Shown here one piece after another: positions 1 through 5,298 of a DNA stretch of 5,298 nt. The stretch comes from Verrucomicrobiales bacterium (GTDB taxonomy: Bacteria > Verrucomicrobiota > Verrucomicrobiia > Limisphaerales > UBA9464), in assembly GCA_003445095.1 (NCBI GenBank), contig DLVS01000746.1:908-6205 (forward strand), read 5' to 3'. Within the stretch, counting starts at the first letter, position 1, and every line of letters begins with the position of its first letter. Both the position numbers and the translations under genes were made by a program. Under the pieces are notes generated by a model. It searched no databases, was not told where the DNA came from, and worked only from the letters and a program-made list of their open reading frames with translations.

Positions 1-54
1 TCAGGAGCGTTTTTCGGTGGCTCCAGGGCTCACGGAGTCGAATACGATGGGGAG

Positions 55-1131
55 ATGAATTCCGGAACGATTCGACCTGGGGGACCTGGCCAGCGTCCGC
101 GGGCGGCCAATTTCAACCAAGAGCCGCGGCTATCCCCGCCCCGCCGGCCCTTTGAGCGTTACCTTCCCAATCCCAAGCTCCGGTTTCTAGACCAGTGCCG
201 CGAGGTGATGCGGTACCGGCAGTTTTCGCTGCGAACCGAGCAAGCCTATGTGGACTGGACCCGTCGATTTATTGTCTGGAATGGCCGGAGGCATCCTCGC
301 GAGATGGGGGCGTTCGAGGTGAGAGCCTTCCTGACCCATCTGGCGGCCGAACGCCACGTGGGAGCCTCGACCCAGAACCAAGCGCTGTGTGCCTTGCTCT
401 TCCTTTACCGAGAGGTGATCGGCGGCGAGTTGGACTGGATCGATGGATTCGAACGGGCCAAGCGGCCGGTACGGGTTCCGGTCGTGCTAAGCCAGCCAGA
501 AGTGCGGCAGGTCCTGGGGCAGACCCAAGGGACCACGGGACTCATCGCGTCGCTGCTCTACGGCACCGGCGTACGGCTGATGGAAGCCCTGCGATTGCGC
601 GTCAAGGATCTGGATTTCGCGAGGGGGCAGATCGTGGTTCACGACGGCAAAGGGCGAAAGGATCGGGTGACCGTGTTTCCCGAGAGTCTACGCGAACCAC
701 TGAAGGTTCACCTCGCACGGGTCGAGGTACTGTATCGCCATGATCGCCATCACGGAGTGGACGGAGTGTGGCTCCCGGATGCACTGGAGCGGAAGCTTCC
801 CAAGGCTGGAATCTCGTGGGCGTGGCAATGGGCATTTCCATCGGCGGAATTATCCACTGACCCGAGGTCTGGCCGTCGACGTCGCCATCATGCCTCGGCC
901 GGATCGGTCCAACGGGCAGTGCAAGAGGCGGCTCGGCGCGCGCTGCCGGGCAAGCGGGTCACTCCCCACACCTTTCGTCACAGCTTTGCCACTCACTTGC
1001 TTGAATCAGGCACGGACATTCGCTCCGTGCAGGAATTGTTGGGCCATCAGGACGTAGCGACGACGCAGATCTACACGCATGTGATGCAGAAACCCGGCCT
1101 GGGCGTGAGGAGTCCGCTGGACCGGAGTTGA
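55..1131 (+). CDS. intI: Integron integrase (IntI-type tyrosine recombinase)
   Basis: Site-specific tyrosine recombinase of the integron class; such enzymes insert and excise gene cassettes at attI and attC sites, using folded single-stranded attC. The 358-residue product has an N-terminal SAM-like DNA-binding domain (about 40-135; SLRTEQAY at 58-65) and a catalytic domain (about 145-345). The catalytic set is complete: R174 (GTGVRLME), K199 (DGKG), H305 and R308 (HTFRHSF), H331 (LLGHQD) and Y340 (IYTHV). From memory of IntI1 (R146, K171, H277, R280, H303, Y312), every residue is offset by exactly 28, so the core has no net gaps. The IntI-specific insertion that separates integron integrases from XerC/D is present at about 240-290 (ALERK 243-247, WAWQW 255-259, STDPRSG 267-273, RRHH 276-279), and the end carries the typical GVRSPLD (350-356). 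The extra 28 N-terminal residues are Pro/Arg-rich. The ATG directly abuts GGGGAG, and the frame is open to the left edge, so the start is uncertain. No frameshift or decay is visible. Confidence 0.95.
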   Translation: MNSGTIRPGGPGQRPRAANFNQEPRLSPPRRPFERYLPNPKLRFLDQCREVMRYRQFSLRTEQAYVDWTRRFIVWNGRRHPREMGAFEVRAFLTHLAAERHVGASTQNQALCALLFLYREVIGGELDWIDGFERAKRPVRVPVVLSQPEVRQVLGQTQGTTGLIASLLYGTGVRLMEALRLRVKDLDFARGQIVVHDGKGRKDRVTVFPESLREPLKVHLARVEVLYRHDRHHGVDGVWLPDALERKLPKAGISWAWQWAFPSAELSTDPRSGRRRRHHASAGSVQRAVQEAARRALPGKRVTPHTFRHSFATHLLESGTDIRSVQELLGHQDVATTQIYTHVMQKPGLGVRSPLDRS

Positions 1132-1136
1132 AGGCA

Positions 1137-1179
1137 CTCACCCCAAGGCCCCGGAACTCCGAATTAGTGTTGGGGAGAG
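1137..1179. repeat. Interrupted inverted repeat with a nested hairpin, just after intI
   Basis: Outer arms CTCACCCCAA (1137-1146) and TTGGGGAGAG (1170-1179) pair as 6 bp plus 3 bp around one A/A mismatch (1140/1176). Inside lies a smaller stem CGGA/TCCG (1152-1155 and 1158-1161). It begins 6 bp after the integrase stop codon. It could be part of a transcription end signal, but there is no T-tract on either strand. A mismatched stem with a nested stem also loosely recalls a folded recombination site, but the conserved attC core sequences are absent. The pairing is seen directly; the role is unknown. Confidence 0.45.
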
Positions 1180-1191
1180 CGTCCGCGTGCT

Positions 1192-1214
1192 GATTCGGGT
1201 GTCGCACCCGAATC
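1192..1214. repeat. Perfect 10-bp hairpin with a 3-nt loop
   Basis: The left arm GATTCGGGTG (1192-1201) is the exact reverse complement of CACCCGAATC (1205-1214) around the loop TCG. It is the strongest perfect stem in the spacer between the convergent intI and lysA genes. It may act as a bidirectional transcription end or an mRNA-stabilising stem, or be one copy of a dispersed palindromic element. No run of T follows on either strand, so it does not fit a classical intrinsic terminator. Confidence 0.55.
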
Positions 1215-1236
1215 CTCGTCACACACCATTCCCGAG

Positions 1237-1251
1237 TCTCCCTGGGGGAGA
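1237..1251. repeat. 6-bp hairpin with a 3-nt loop
   Basis: TCTCCC (1237-1242) pairs with GGGAGA (1246-1251) around the loop TGG. It sits between the 10-bp hairpin and the next palindromes and is one unit of a closely packed series. Taken alone it is short enough to arise by chance in GC-rich DNA; its interest lies in the clustering. Confidence 0.35.
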
Positions 1252-1254
1252 AAG

Positions 1255-1291
1255 ATCGTTGAACGATGTTTTGGGCGGGACGCCCGAAACA
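1255..1291. repeat. Abutting palindromes: 6-bp and 11-bp stems sharing one base
   Basis: ATCGTT (1255-1260), a single G, then AACGAT (1262-1267) form a near-continuous palindrome. Starting at the shared T1267, a second stem follows: TGTTTTGGGCG (1267-1277), loop GGA (1278-1280), CGCCCGAAACA (1281-1291). It has 11 bp with one T-G wobble (1272/1286). The first palindrome contains GTTGAAC (1258-1264), which matches the GTTRRRY consensus of an attC R' core, but no partner RYYYAAC lies upstream in the spacer. The second stem is the longest in the spacer and could stop transcription arriving from lysA or intI, although it has no U-tract. Confidence 0.45.
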
Positions 1292-1320
1292 ACACGCCGG
1301 AGGCCTGTGATCCCCAATCC

Positions 1321-1336
1321 TCGCCTTCAGAGGCGA
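1321..1336. repeat. 6-bp hairpin next to the lysA stop codon
   Basis: TCGCCT (1321-1326) and AGGCGA (1331-1336) flank the loop TCAG. It lies 7 bases beyond the lysA stop on that gene's downstream side, the usual place for a transcription end. No T-run follows in the lysA direction, so a terminator role is only possible. Confidence 0.35.
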
Positions 1337-1343
1337 TGATCGA

Positions 1344-2654
1344 TCAGGACCTCGCGGATGCCTGCCACGGCGCGCAAGATTCTCCGGCCCAGATGTCCCG
1401 AACCTTCTGCCGTTGGCGCACCAATGCGACCCGTCGCCCATTCACCAACACTTCGGCCGTCAACGGACGCGAATTATAGTTGGAGCTCATCACTGACCCG
1501 TAGGCTCCGGCGCTCAGTAAGGCGAGATAATCTCCTTCGCGCACCTTGGCGAGCGGACGATCCTTGGCGAAATAGTCGCCGGACTCGCAAATCGGCCCGA
1601 CCACATCTGACGGCACCACGGCGCCTCGTTGGCGGATGACCGGGACAATTTCGTGATAGCTGTCGTAAAAGGCGGGTCGGATCAGATCGTTCATCGCCGC
1701 ATCCACGATCACGAAATGCTTCTTGCCCGTGTGCTTGATGTACTCCACGCGAGTCACCAGCGCCCCGGCGTTCCCGGTCAGAAAGCGGCCAGGTTCGAAC
1801 AAGATCTTGAGTCCAAGCGGGCGCAGCAATGGAACCAGCGTGTCGGCATACGCCTGCGGTGTGAGAATCTTCTGCGCGTCCGGTTGGCGCCACCATTGCG
1901 GATCGCCGCTCTCCAGGGCTGGTTGGTAAACGATTCCGATTCCGCCGCCGACGCTGAAGAAGTCGAATCCGTACTTGTGGCTCAATTTCTTCACCAGCGG
2001 TGCGACTCTCTCGACCGCCAGGCGGAAGGGCTGCACGTCGGTTAATTGCGAACCGATGTGCATCTGCAGTCCGCGCAATCGCAGATTCGGCAGTTTCGCG
2101 GCGCGGGCGTACACCCCTTCGATTTGTTCGAAGGCGATGCCGAACTTGTTCGCATACGTGCCGGTGGTGATTTTGGCATGAGTGCCCGCGTCGACGTTGG
2201 GATTCACTCGCGCCGCCACAGGCGCAATCTTCTTCAACTTCACCGCCACTTGGCTAATGCGCTTCAGCTCGGCCTCGGATTCGAAATTGAACGAATAGAT
2301 CCCCTGCCGCAAAGCGAAGGCGATTTCTTGCTCGGTTTTGCCCACACCCGCAAACACGCACTTGCGGGGGTCGCCTCCGGCCGCGATCACCCGCTGGATC
2401 TCGCCGCCGCTCACCGTGTCAAACCCGCTTCCCAGGTCCGCCAAAGCTCGGATGACCGCGAGATTGGAATTGGATTTCATCGCAAAGCAGATCAAACGAT
2501 CCAGCGGGGCGAAAGACCGATCCAGCTTGGTATAGTGGTCAGTCAACGTGGCTTGCGAATAAACATACAACGGAGTGCCGAATCGCTTAACGAGGTTGGC
2601 CAGCGAGACGGCTTCGCAGTGGAGGCGATTTTGGCTGTAGCGGAAGGAATGCAC
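1344..2654 (-). CDS. lysA: Diaminopimelate decarboxylase
   Basis: Cytoplasmic PLP enzyme that decarboxylates meso-diaminopimelate to L-lysine, the last step of the DAP pathway. At 436 residues it is close to the usual 415-440. It has the fold-III (alanine racemase-like) TIM barrel followed by a C-terminal beta domain. The PLP lysine is K60 in FAMKSNSN; HIGSQ (199-203), the glycine loop SVGGGIG (234-240) and EPGR (287-290) hold the cofactor phosphate. CESGD (356-360) gives the active-site Cys that comes from the partner subunit, and Y385 lies in GAYGSVMSSNYNSRP. CESGD in this context marks DAP decarboxylase rather than ornithine/arginine decarboxylases. The start is GTG at 2654-2652; MHSFRYSQNRLHCE matches the family's usual N-terminus, so I keep it despite no clear Shine-Dalgarno. 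One small oddity is DAAMNDLIRP (318-327) where DAGMNDLIRP is usual. It converges on intI and diverges from the aminotransferase, so it is probably transcribed alone. Confidence 0.95.
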   Translation of the reverse strand: MHSFRYSQNRLHCEAVSLANLVKRFGTPLYVYSQATLTDHYTKLDRSFAPLDRLICFAMKSNSNLAVIRALADLGSGFDTVSGGEIQRVIAAGGDPRKCVFAGVGKTEQEIAFALRQGIYSFNFESEAELKRISQVAVKLKKIAPVAARVNPNVDAGTHAKITTGTYANKFGIAFEQIEGVYARAAKLPNLRLRGLQMHIGSQLTDVQPFRLAVERVAPLVKKLSHKYGFDFFSVGGGIGIVYQPALESGDPQWWRQPDAQKILTPQAYADTLVPLLRPLGLKILFEPGRFLTGNAGALVTRVEYIKHTGKKHFVIVDAAMNDLIRPAFYDSYHEIVPVIRQRGAVVPSDVVGPICESGDYFAKDRPLAKVREGDYLALLSAGAYGSVMSSNYNSRPLTAEVLVNGRRVALVRQRQKVRDIWAGESCAPWQASARS

Positions 2655-2697
2655 GGCGGCGCGTTGTAAGGGTCGCCAGGACTAAGGCAAGCGGGAA

Positions 2698-2728
2698 GCG
2701 AGGGACGCGAGGGACGCGAGGGACGCGA
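2698..2728. repeat. Tandem repeat of 9 bp (GCGAGGGAC, about 3.4 copies)
   Basis: Three exact head-to-tail copies of GCGAGGGAC (2698-2706, 2707-2715, 2716-2724) are followed by the partial copy GCGA (2725-2728); a degenerate GCGGGAA precedes them. The array lies in the 150-bp divergent spacer, 44 bases from the lysA start and 77 bases from the preferred aminotransferase start. Being in multiples of 9 it could be read as Arg-Val-Pro or similar units, but no gene with plausible sequence covers it. It may be a slippage-prone minisatellite or a set of protein-binding repeats; nothing in the sequence decides between these. Confidence 0.85.
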
Positions 2729-2804
2729 TTAATGCCTTTTGCTCCTCGGCCGGGTGGGCGATGCTTCACTTGCGCCCGAGGAACCCCGGGAAGATGTATT
2801 GATA

Positions 2805-4235
2805 ATGCTGATGGACACTGAAGGCACTACCCCCGCTCGCGGCGGGCTCGACATTGTGGGACTGCTCAAGGAGCACCAAGGCCGCAACTACGAGCTGCAC
2901 TCGCAGCATGTGAATCCGTCCAACGTCCGGACGCTCAAGACCATTGGCTTCGATCACTGTTACGTGCGGGCGGAAGGCCCGTACCTGTGGGACGTGGAAG
3001 GAACCAAGTACCTGGACATGCTTTCCGGCTATGGCGTGTTCGGACTCGGGCGAAATCACCCGGATGTTCGGCGGGTCCTTTCGGACTTTCTCAACGCCGA
3101 ATACCCGAGTTTGGTAAAAATGGAGGCGCCGCTCTTATCGGGGCTCCTCGCCGCCGAACTCAAGAAGAGGATGCCCAATCCACTCGACATGGTTTTCTTT
3201 GCCAATTCGGGCGCGGAAGGGGTCGAAGCGGCGATCAAGTATGCCAAGTGCGCCACCGGCCGGGCCGGCATCATTCACTGTAAAAAGGCGTATCACGGCC
3301 TGACGTACGGCGCGTTGTCGGTCAATGGCGACGAAAGCTTTCGCGCCGGATTCGAACCGTATTTGCCCGAGTGCCGGATGATCGACTTCAATGATCTCGA
3401 GGCGTTGGAAAAGGAGCTGAAGCGGGGCGACGTCGCGGCGTTTGTGGTCGAGCCCATCCAAGGCAAGGGGGTTTACATCGGCTCCCCGGGATACCTCCTC
3501 CAAGCCCAACGGCTCTGTCGCAAGTACGGAGTTGTTTTCATTGACGACGAAGTGCAATCGGGCATGGGGCGCACGGGAAAATTCCTGGCGATCGAGCACG
3601 ATGGGCCCGAAGTGGATCCCGATATCGTCGTCTTATCCAAAACCCTCTCCGGCGGGTTCGTCCCGGTGGCGGCGGTGCTGTGCAAAAGGTGGATTCACGA
3701 CAAAGTATTTTCGAGTATGCAGCGCTCGGTGGTCCACAGCTCGACCTTCAGCCAAGGAAACTTTGCCATGGCCGCGGGTCTCGCGGCTCTCGACGTGCTC
3801 GATCGCTACGAGCTGATGAAAAACGCCGAGCGGATGGGCAACCGATTGGGCGAGGGATTGAAGACGATGATGCCGCGTTTCGAGTTCATGAAGGAAGTGC
3901 GCTGGCGGGGACTGATGTTGGGGATCGAATTCGGTTCACCGCGGTCGCTCACCCTGAAAACGGCGTGGGGCATCTGCCACGGGCTCGACAAAAGCCTGTT
4001 CCCCCAGGCGTGCGTGATGCCGCTAATGAACAAGCATCACATCATTACCCAAGTTGCCGGGCACGCGATTGATGTTGTGAAGCTCCTGCCGCCATTCGTC
4101 ATCAACGAGGGCGATGTGAAGTGGTTCCTCGATGCGTTTGAGGACGTGATGGTGGGAATGCACAAATTCCCTGGACCCGCCTGGGACGTTATCACGGATA
4201 TTGGCAAAGCCGCCTTCACCAACCGTGCGAGATAG
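2805..4235 (+). CDS. Class-III PLP-dependent aminotransferase (acetylornithine/ornithine-like family), substrate unknown
   Basis: Fold-type I aminotransferase moving an amino group, usually the terminal amine of an omega-amino acid or amine, onto a 2-oxo acid. Numbered from ATG 2805 (476 residues): LWDVEGTKYLDMLSGYGVFGLG (61-82, substrate entry), SGAEGVEAA (135-143, phosphate loop), YHG (163-165, aromatic stacking on PLP), VEPIQGKG (215-222), DDEVQSGMGRTG (247-258; D248 should bind the PLP ring nitrogen), LSKTLSGG (277-284; K279 should be the Schiff-base lysine) and HSSTF (311-315). All are intact. The frame is open upstream to TTG 2739, but the extra 22 residues look unconserved; GGGAAG (2788-2793) lies 11 bases before ATG 2805, and ATG 2811 is an alternative. 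The N-terminal about 45 residues and the C-terminal about 25 extend beyond argD/rocD-type enzymes, so I do not call it ArgD. Members resembling this occur in secondary or lipid pathways such as the hopanoid aminotransferase HpnO, but that is weak recollection. The gene is divergent from lysA and probably monocistronic. Confidence 0.88.
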   Translation: MLMDTEGTTPARGGLDIVGLLKEHQGRNYELHSQHVNPSNVRTLKTIGFDHCYVRAEGPYLWDVEGTKYLDMLSGYGVFGLGRNHPDVRRVLSDFLNAEYPSLVKMEAPLLSGLLAAELKKRMPNPLDMVFFANSGAEGVEAAIKYAKCATGRAGIIHCKKAYHGLTYGALSVNGDESFRAGFEPYLPECRMIDFNDLEALEKELKRGDVAAFVVEPIQGKGVYIGSPGYLLQAQRLCRKYGVVFIDDEVQSGMGRTGKFLAIEHDGPEVDPDIVVLSKTLSGGFVPVAAVLCKRWIHDKVFSSMQRSVVHSSTFSQGNFAMAAGLAALDVLDRYELMKNAERMGNRLGEGLKTMMPRFEFMKEVRWRGLMLGIEFGSPRSLTLKTAWGICHGLDKSLFPQACVMPLMNKHHIITQVAGHAIDVVKLLPPFVINEGDVKWFLDAFEDVMVGMHKFPGPAWDVITDIGKAAFTNRAR

Positions 4236-4243
4236 CGACCGAT

Positions 4244-4263
4244 CAAGGAGGGGCCTCTCCTTG
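4244..4263. terminator. Possible bidirectional terminator hairpin
   Basis: CAAGGAG (4244-4250) pairs exactly with CTCCTTG (4257-4263) around the loop GGGCCT. It lies 8 bases after the aminotransferase stop and 22 bases beyond the end of the convergent transporter gene, where a shared end signal is expected. No T-run follows on either strand, so a standard Rho-independent mechanism is doubtful. Confidence 0.4.
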
Positions 4264-4285
4264 GCTGGGTTAGTCACCGAGGACG

Positions 4286-5152
4286 TTAGTTTCGTTGGCG
4301 CCGACTGGGACCGAAGCGCCACCAGGCCACATGCACCAAGCCGAGTAGGATTAGCAGCAGGCCATTAGTCACCACCCCAGGGACGACAGCCGTCGCGGGA
4401 AAGCTGTCCGCTGCGACCAACAAGGAGAGCGCGATATTGCGGTTGGCTGTTCCGAGGCCGGTGACCATCTTCGCCGCGCGGTCTGGGCCCCCCAGCCGAT
4501 AGCCGAGTTCCAGCGACAGTTGATTCAGCAGGATCATCGCCAACACCGGCATCCAACCGACGGCAAAAATCGAACGAAACTCGGAGATAACGACGAAGGC
4601 GAGCGACAGGCTGCCAACCCCTTCCGAAACAATCTCCGCCCAACGAACGACCCGACGCGACGTTTCCGGGAACAGTTGATTCAAGGCGACTCCGAGGGCT
4701 AGCGGAGCAGTGGCGGTGGCCAGCAACGTGGCCAGGATGGACAGCGTTTGAAACTTCAGCTCCCCAGCCGGTGGCAAAAAAAACATGGCGGCTCGGTACG
4801 CCAGGGGCGTTAGAAAAGTGCAAAAGACGGGAAACACCGCCGTCAGCCCCGCCGCGAGCGCGAGGTCGCCCTGCGCCAGCCGGGTGAATACGGGGACGAC
4901 CGGCGCAAAGGGGGCCACACTCAGGAGTACCATGGCCAACGCGAGGGCGGGCGGCACCGCGAACAGTCGCACCGCGAGGACCGTGATCGCCGGGACCACG
5001 ATGAAATTCACCGCGAGCAGCATCACGAGCCGCCGCCAGTCGCGCAGGGCGGTCCAGACTTCCACCGGCGCGAGCCGAAGCCCAGCGGCCAGGAGCAACG
5101 TGAACAGGGCCGAACCCGATAGGACGCGAATGATGAATTCGGTGTTGATCAA
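4286..5152 (-). CDS. Bile acid:sodium symporter (BASS/SBF) family membrane transporter
   Basis: Polytopic inner-membrane protein of 288 residues, within the usual 280-330 for the family. Hydrophobic segments at about 9-28, 42-64, 68-90, 98-122, 136-160, 178-198, 200-216, 229-248 and 255-277 give roughly nine helices; the ends are short and the C-terminus is basic (RRQRN). Family-like signatures are the first-repeat loop SVAPFAPVVPVFTRLAQGD (78-96), with a Pro-rich crossover helix, and GTANRNIALSLLVA (234-247), the matching region of the second inverted repeat. BASS proteins generally move organic anions, such as bile-acid-like or pantoate/keto acids, with Na+; the substrate here cannot be read from sequence. 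ACR3 arsenite carriers belong to the same superfamily, but I see no ACR3 motif. The start chosen is TTG at 5152-5150, the only plausible initiator before the first hydrophobic segment. There is no clear Shine-Dalgarno, so the start is moderately uncertain. No partner gene is adjacent on the same strand. Confidence 0.85.
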   Translation of the reverse strand: MINTEFIIRVLSGSALFTLLLAAGLRLAPVEVWTALRDWRRLVMLLAVNFIVVPAITVLAVRLFAVPPALALAMVLLSVAPFAPVVPVFTRLAQGDLALAAGLTAVFPVFCTFLTPLAYRAAMFFLPPAGELKFQTLSILATLLATATAPLALGVALNQLFPETSRRVVRWAEIVSEGVGSLSLAFVVISEFRSIFAVGWMPVLAMILLNQLSLELGYRLGGPDRAAKMVTGLGTANRNIALSLLVAADSFPATAVVPGVVTNGLLLILLGLVHVAWWRFGPSRRQRN

Positions 5153-5199
5153 GCTCGGAGGGTCAAATTCTCGGTTCGCAGTGCCAAGATCGAATTGTC

Positions 5200-5212
5200 C
5201 CCAAACTTTGGG
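5200..5212. repeat. Short palindrome upstream of the transporter gene
   Basis: CCCAAA (5200-5205), a central C, then TTTGGG (5207-5212) form a perfect inverted repeat. It is 47 bases upstream of the TTG start, and a TTGACC match to a -35 element lies beside it on the minus strand (5217-5212). A good -10 box at the proper spacing is not visible. It could be a small operator, but size and number (one) make chance plausible. Confidence 0.3.
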
Positions 5213-5253
5213 TCAAGTTGGCGACTCCTCGGTGTTACGGACGCGGCGTTCTA

Positions 5254-5276
5254 CGGCTTCCCCGGCCGAGAAGCCG
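5254..5276. repeat. 7-bp inverted repeat near the right edge
   Basis: CGGCTTC (5254-5260) pairs with GAAGCCG (5270-5276) around a 9-base loop. It could be a terminator stem for a gene lying to the right, but there is no T-tract, and the window ends too soon to see the context. Confidence 0.3.
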
Positions 5277-5298
5277 AACGCACGTGACAATTGCGTGT

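Noticed and set aside
1..54. attI site upstream of intI
   Set aside because: No GTTRRRY core is present in these 54 bases; any attI would lie further left.
1132..1343. Canonical attC site (integron cassette recombination site)
   Set aside because: No RYYYAAC and GTTRRRY pair at proper spacing on either strand. The stems are several separate short hairpins rather than one long imperfect fold with extrahelical bases.
959..1441. Reverse-strand open frame covering the intI-lysA spacer
   Set aside because: It runs through the 3' end of intI, all the hairpins and the lysA 3' end; the translation is Arg/Pro/Ser-rich and low-complexity, with no start signal.
2046..2669. Long forward-strand open frame of 207 codons opposite lysA
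   Set aside because: It is fully antisense to a clear lysA gene, its translation is His/Arg/Gln-rich with no recognisable domain, and such frames are common opposite genes in GC-rich DNA.
2698..2728. CRISPR array
   Set aside because: The repeats are 9 bp and directly abutting with no spacers; there are no cas genes.
2739..2804. Tandem-repeat region as part of a coding gene on the reverse strand (Arg-Val-Pro repeats)
   Set aside because: The reverse open frame is only about 60 codons, runs into the lysA 5' end and shows no support beyond the repeat itself.
2801..2806. GATAAT as a -10 promoter box for the aminotransferase
   Set aside because: It overlaps the preferred ATG at 2805, and there is no -35 element at suitable spacing.
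3135..3599. Reverse-strand open frame of 154 codons inside the aminotransferase
   Set aside because: It overlaps the active-site coding region of a well-supported gene and shows no domain of its own; it is a composition shadow.

Overview
The window is a GC-rich stretch of bacterial chromosome with four convincing protein genes and short intergenic spacers. Mixed ATG, GTG and TTG starts, weak Shine-Dalgarno signals, a 9-bp GC-rich tandem repeat and a lone integron-type integrase beside ordinary chromosomal genes together suggest a Verrucomicrobia-type organism (Limisphaerales/Pedosphaerales-like). Planctomycetes or another GC-rich environmental lineage remains possible. This placement is inference: there is no rRNA or other decisive marker.

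Layout from left to right. (1) Positions 55-1131 (+) hold an intact integron integrase with all tyrosine-recombinase catalytic residues and the IntI-specific insertion. Its reading frame stays open to the left edge, so its 5' end and any attI or cassette array lie outside the window or do not exist. (2) Positions 1132-1343 form a 212-bp convergent spacer packed with small perfect or near-perfect inverted repeats, several with 3-nt loops. I found no canonical attC core pair. (3) Positions 1344-2654 (-) hold lysA, diaminopimelate decarboxylase, the last step of lysine synthesis. (4) Positions 2655-2804 form a 150-bp divergent spacer with a 3.4-copy tandem repeat of GCGAGGGAC. (5) Positions 2805-4235 (+) hold a class-III PLP aminotransferase of the acetylornithine/ornithine-like superfamily; its substrate is not clear. 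(6) A short convergent spacer carries a 7-bp stem. (7) Positions 4286-5152 (-) hold a multi-pass membrane protein of the bile acid:sodium symporter (BASS/SBF) family. (8) The last 146 bases contain small inverted repeats and no supported gene.

The genes alternate in strand (+, -, +, -), so there is no operon here and no evidence that the four work as one system. lysA and the aminotransferase are divergent and may share a control region; both are PLP enzymes of amino-acid type chemistry, but a shared pathway is only a guess. The most interesting part is the intact integron integrase next to a cluster of hairpins. It is either the edge of a chromosomal integron extending to the left or a solitary IntI whose recombination sites are non-canonical.
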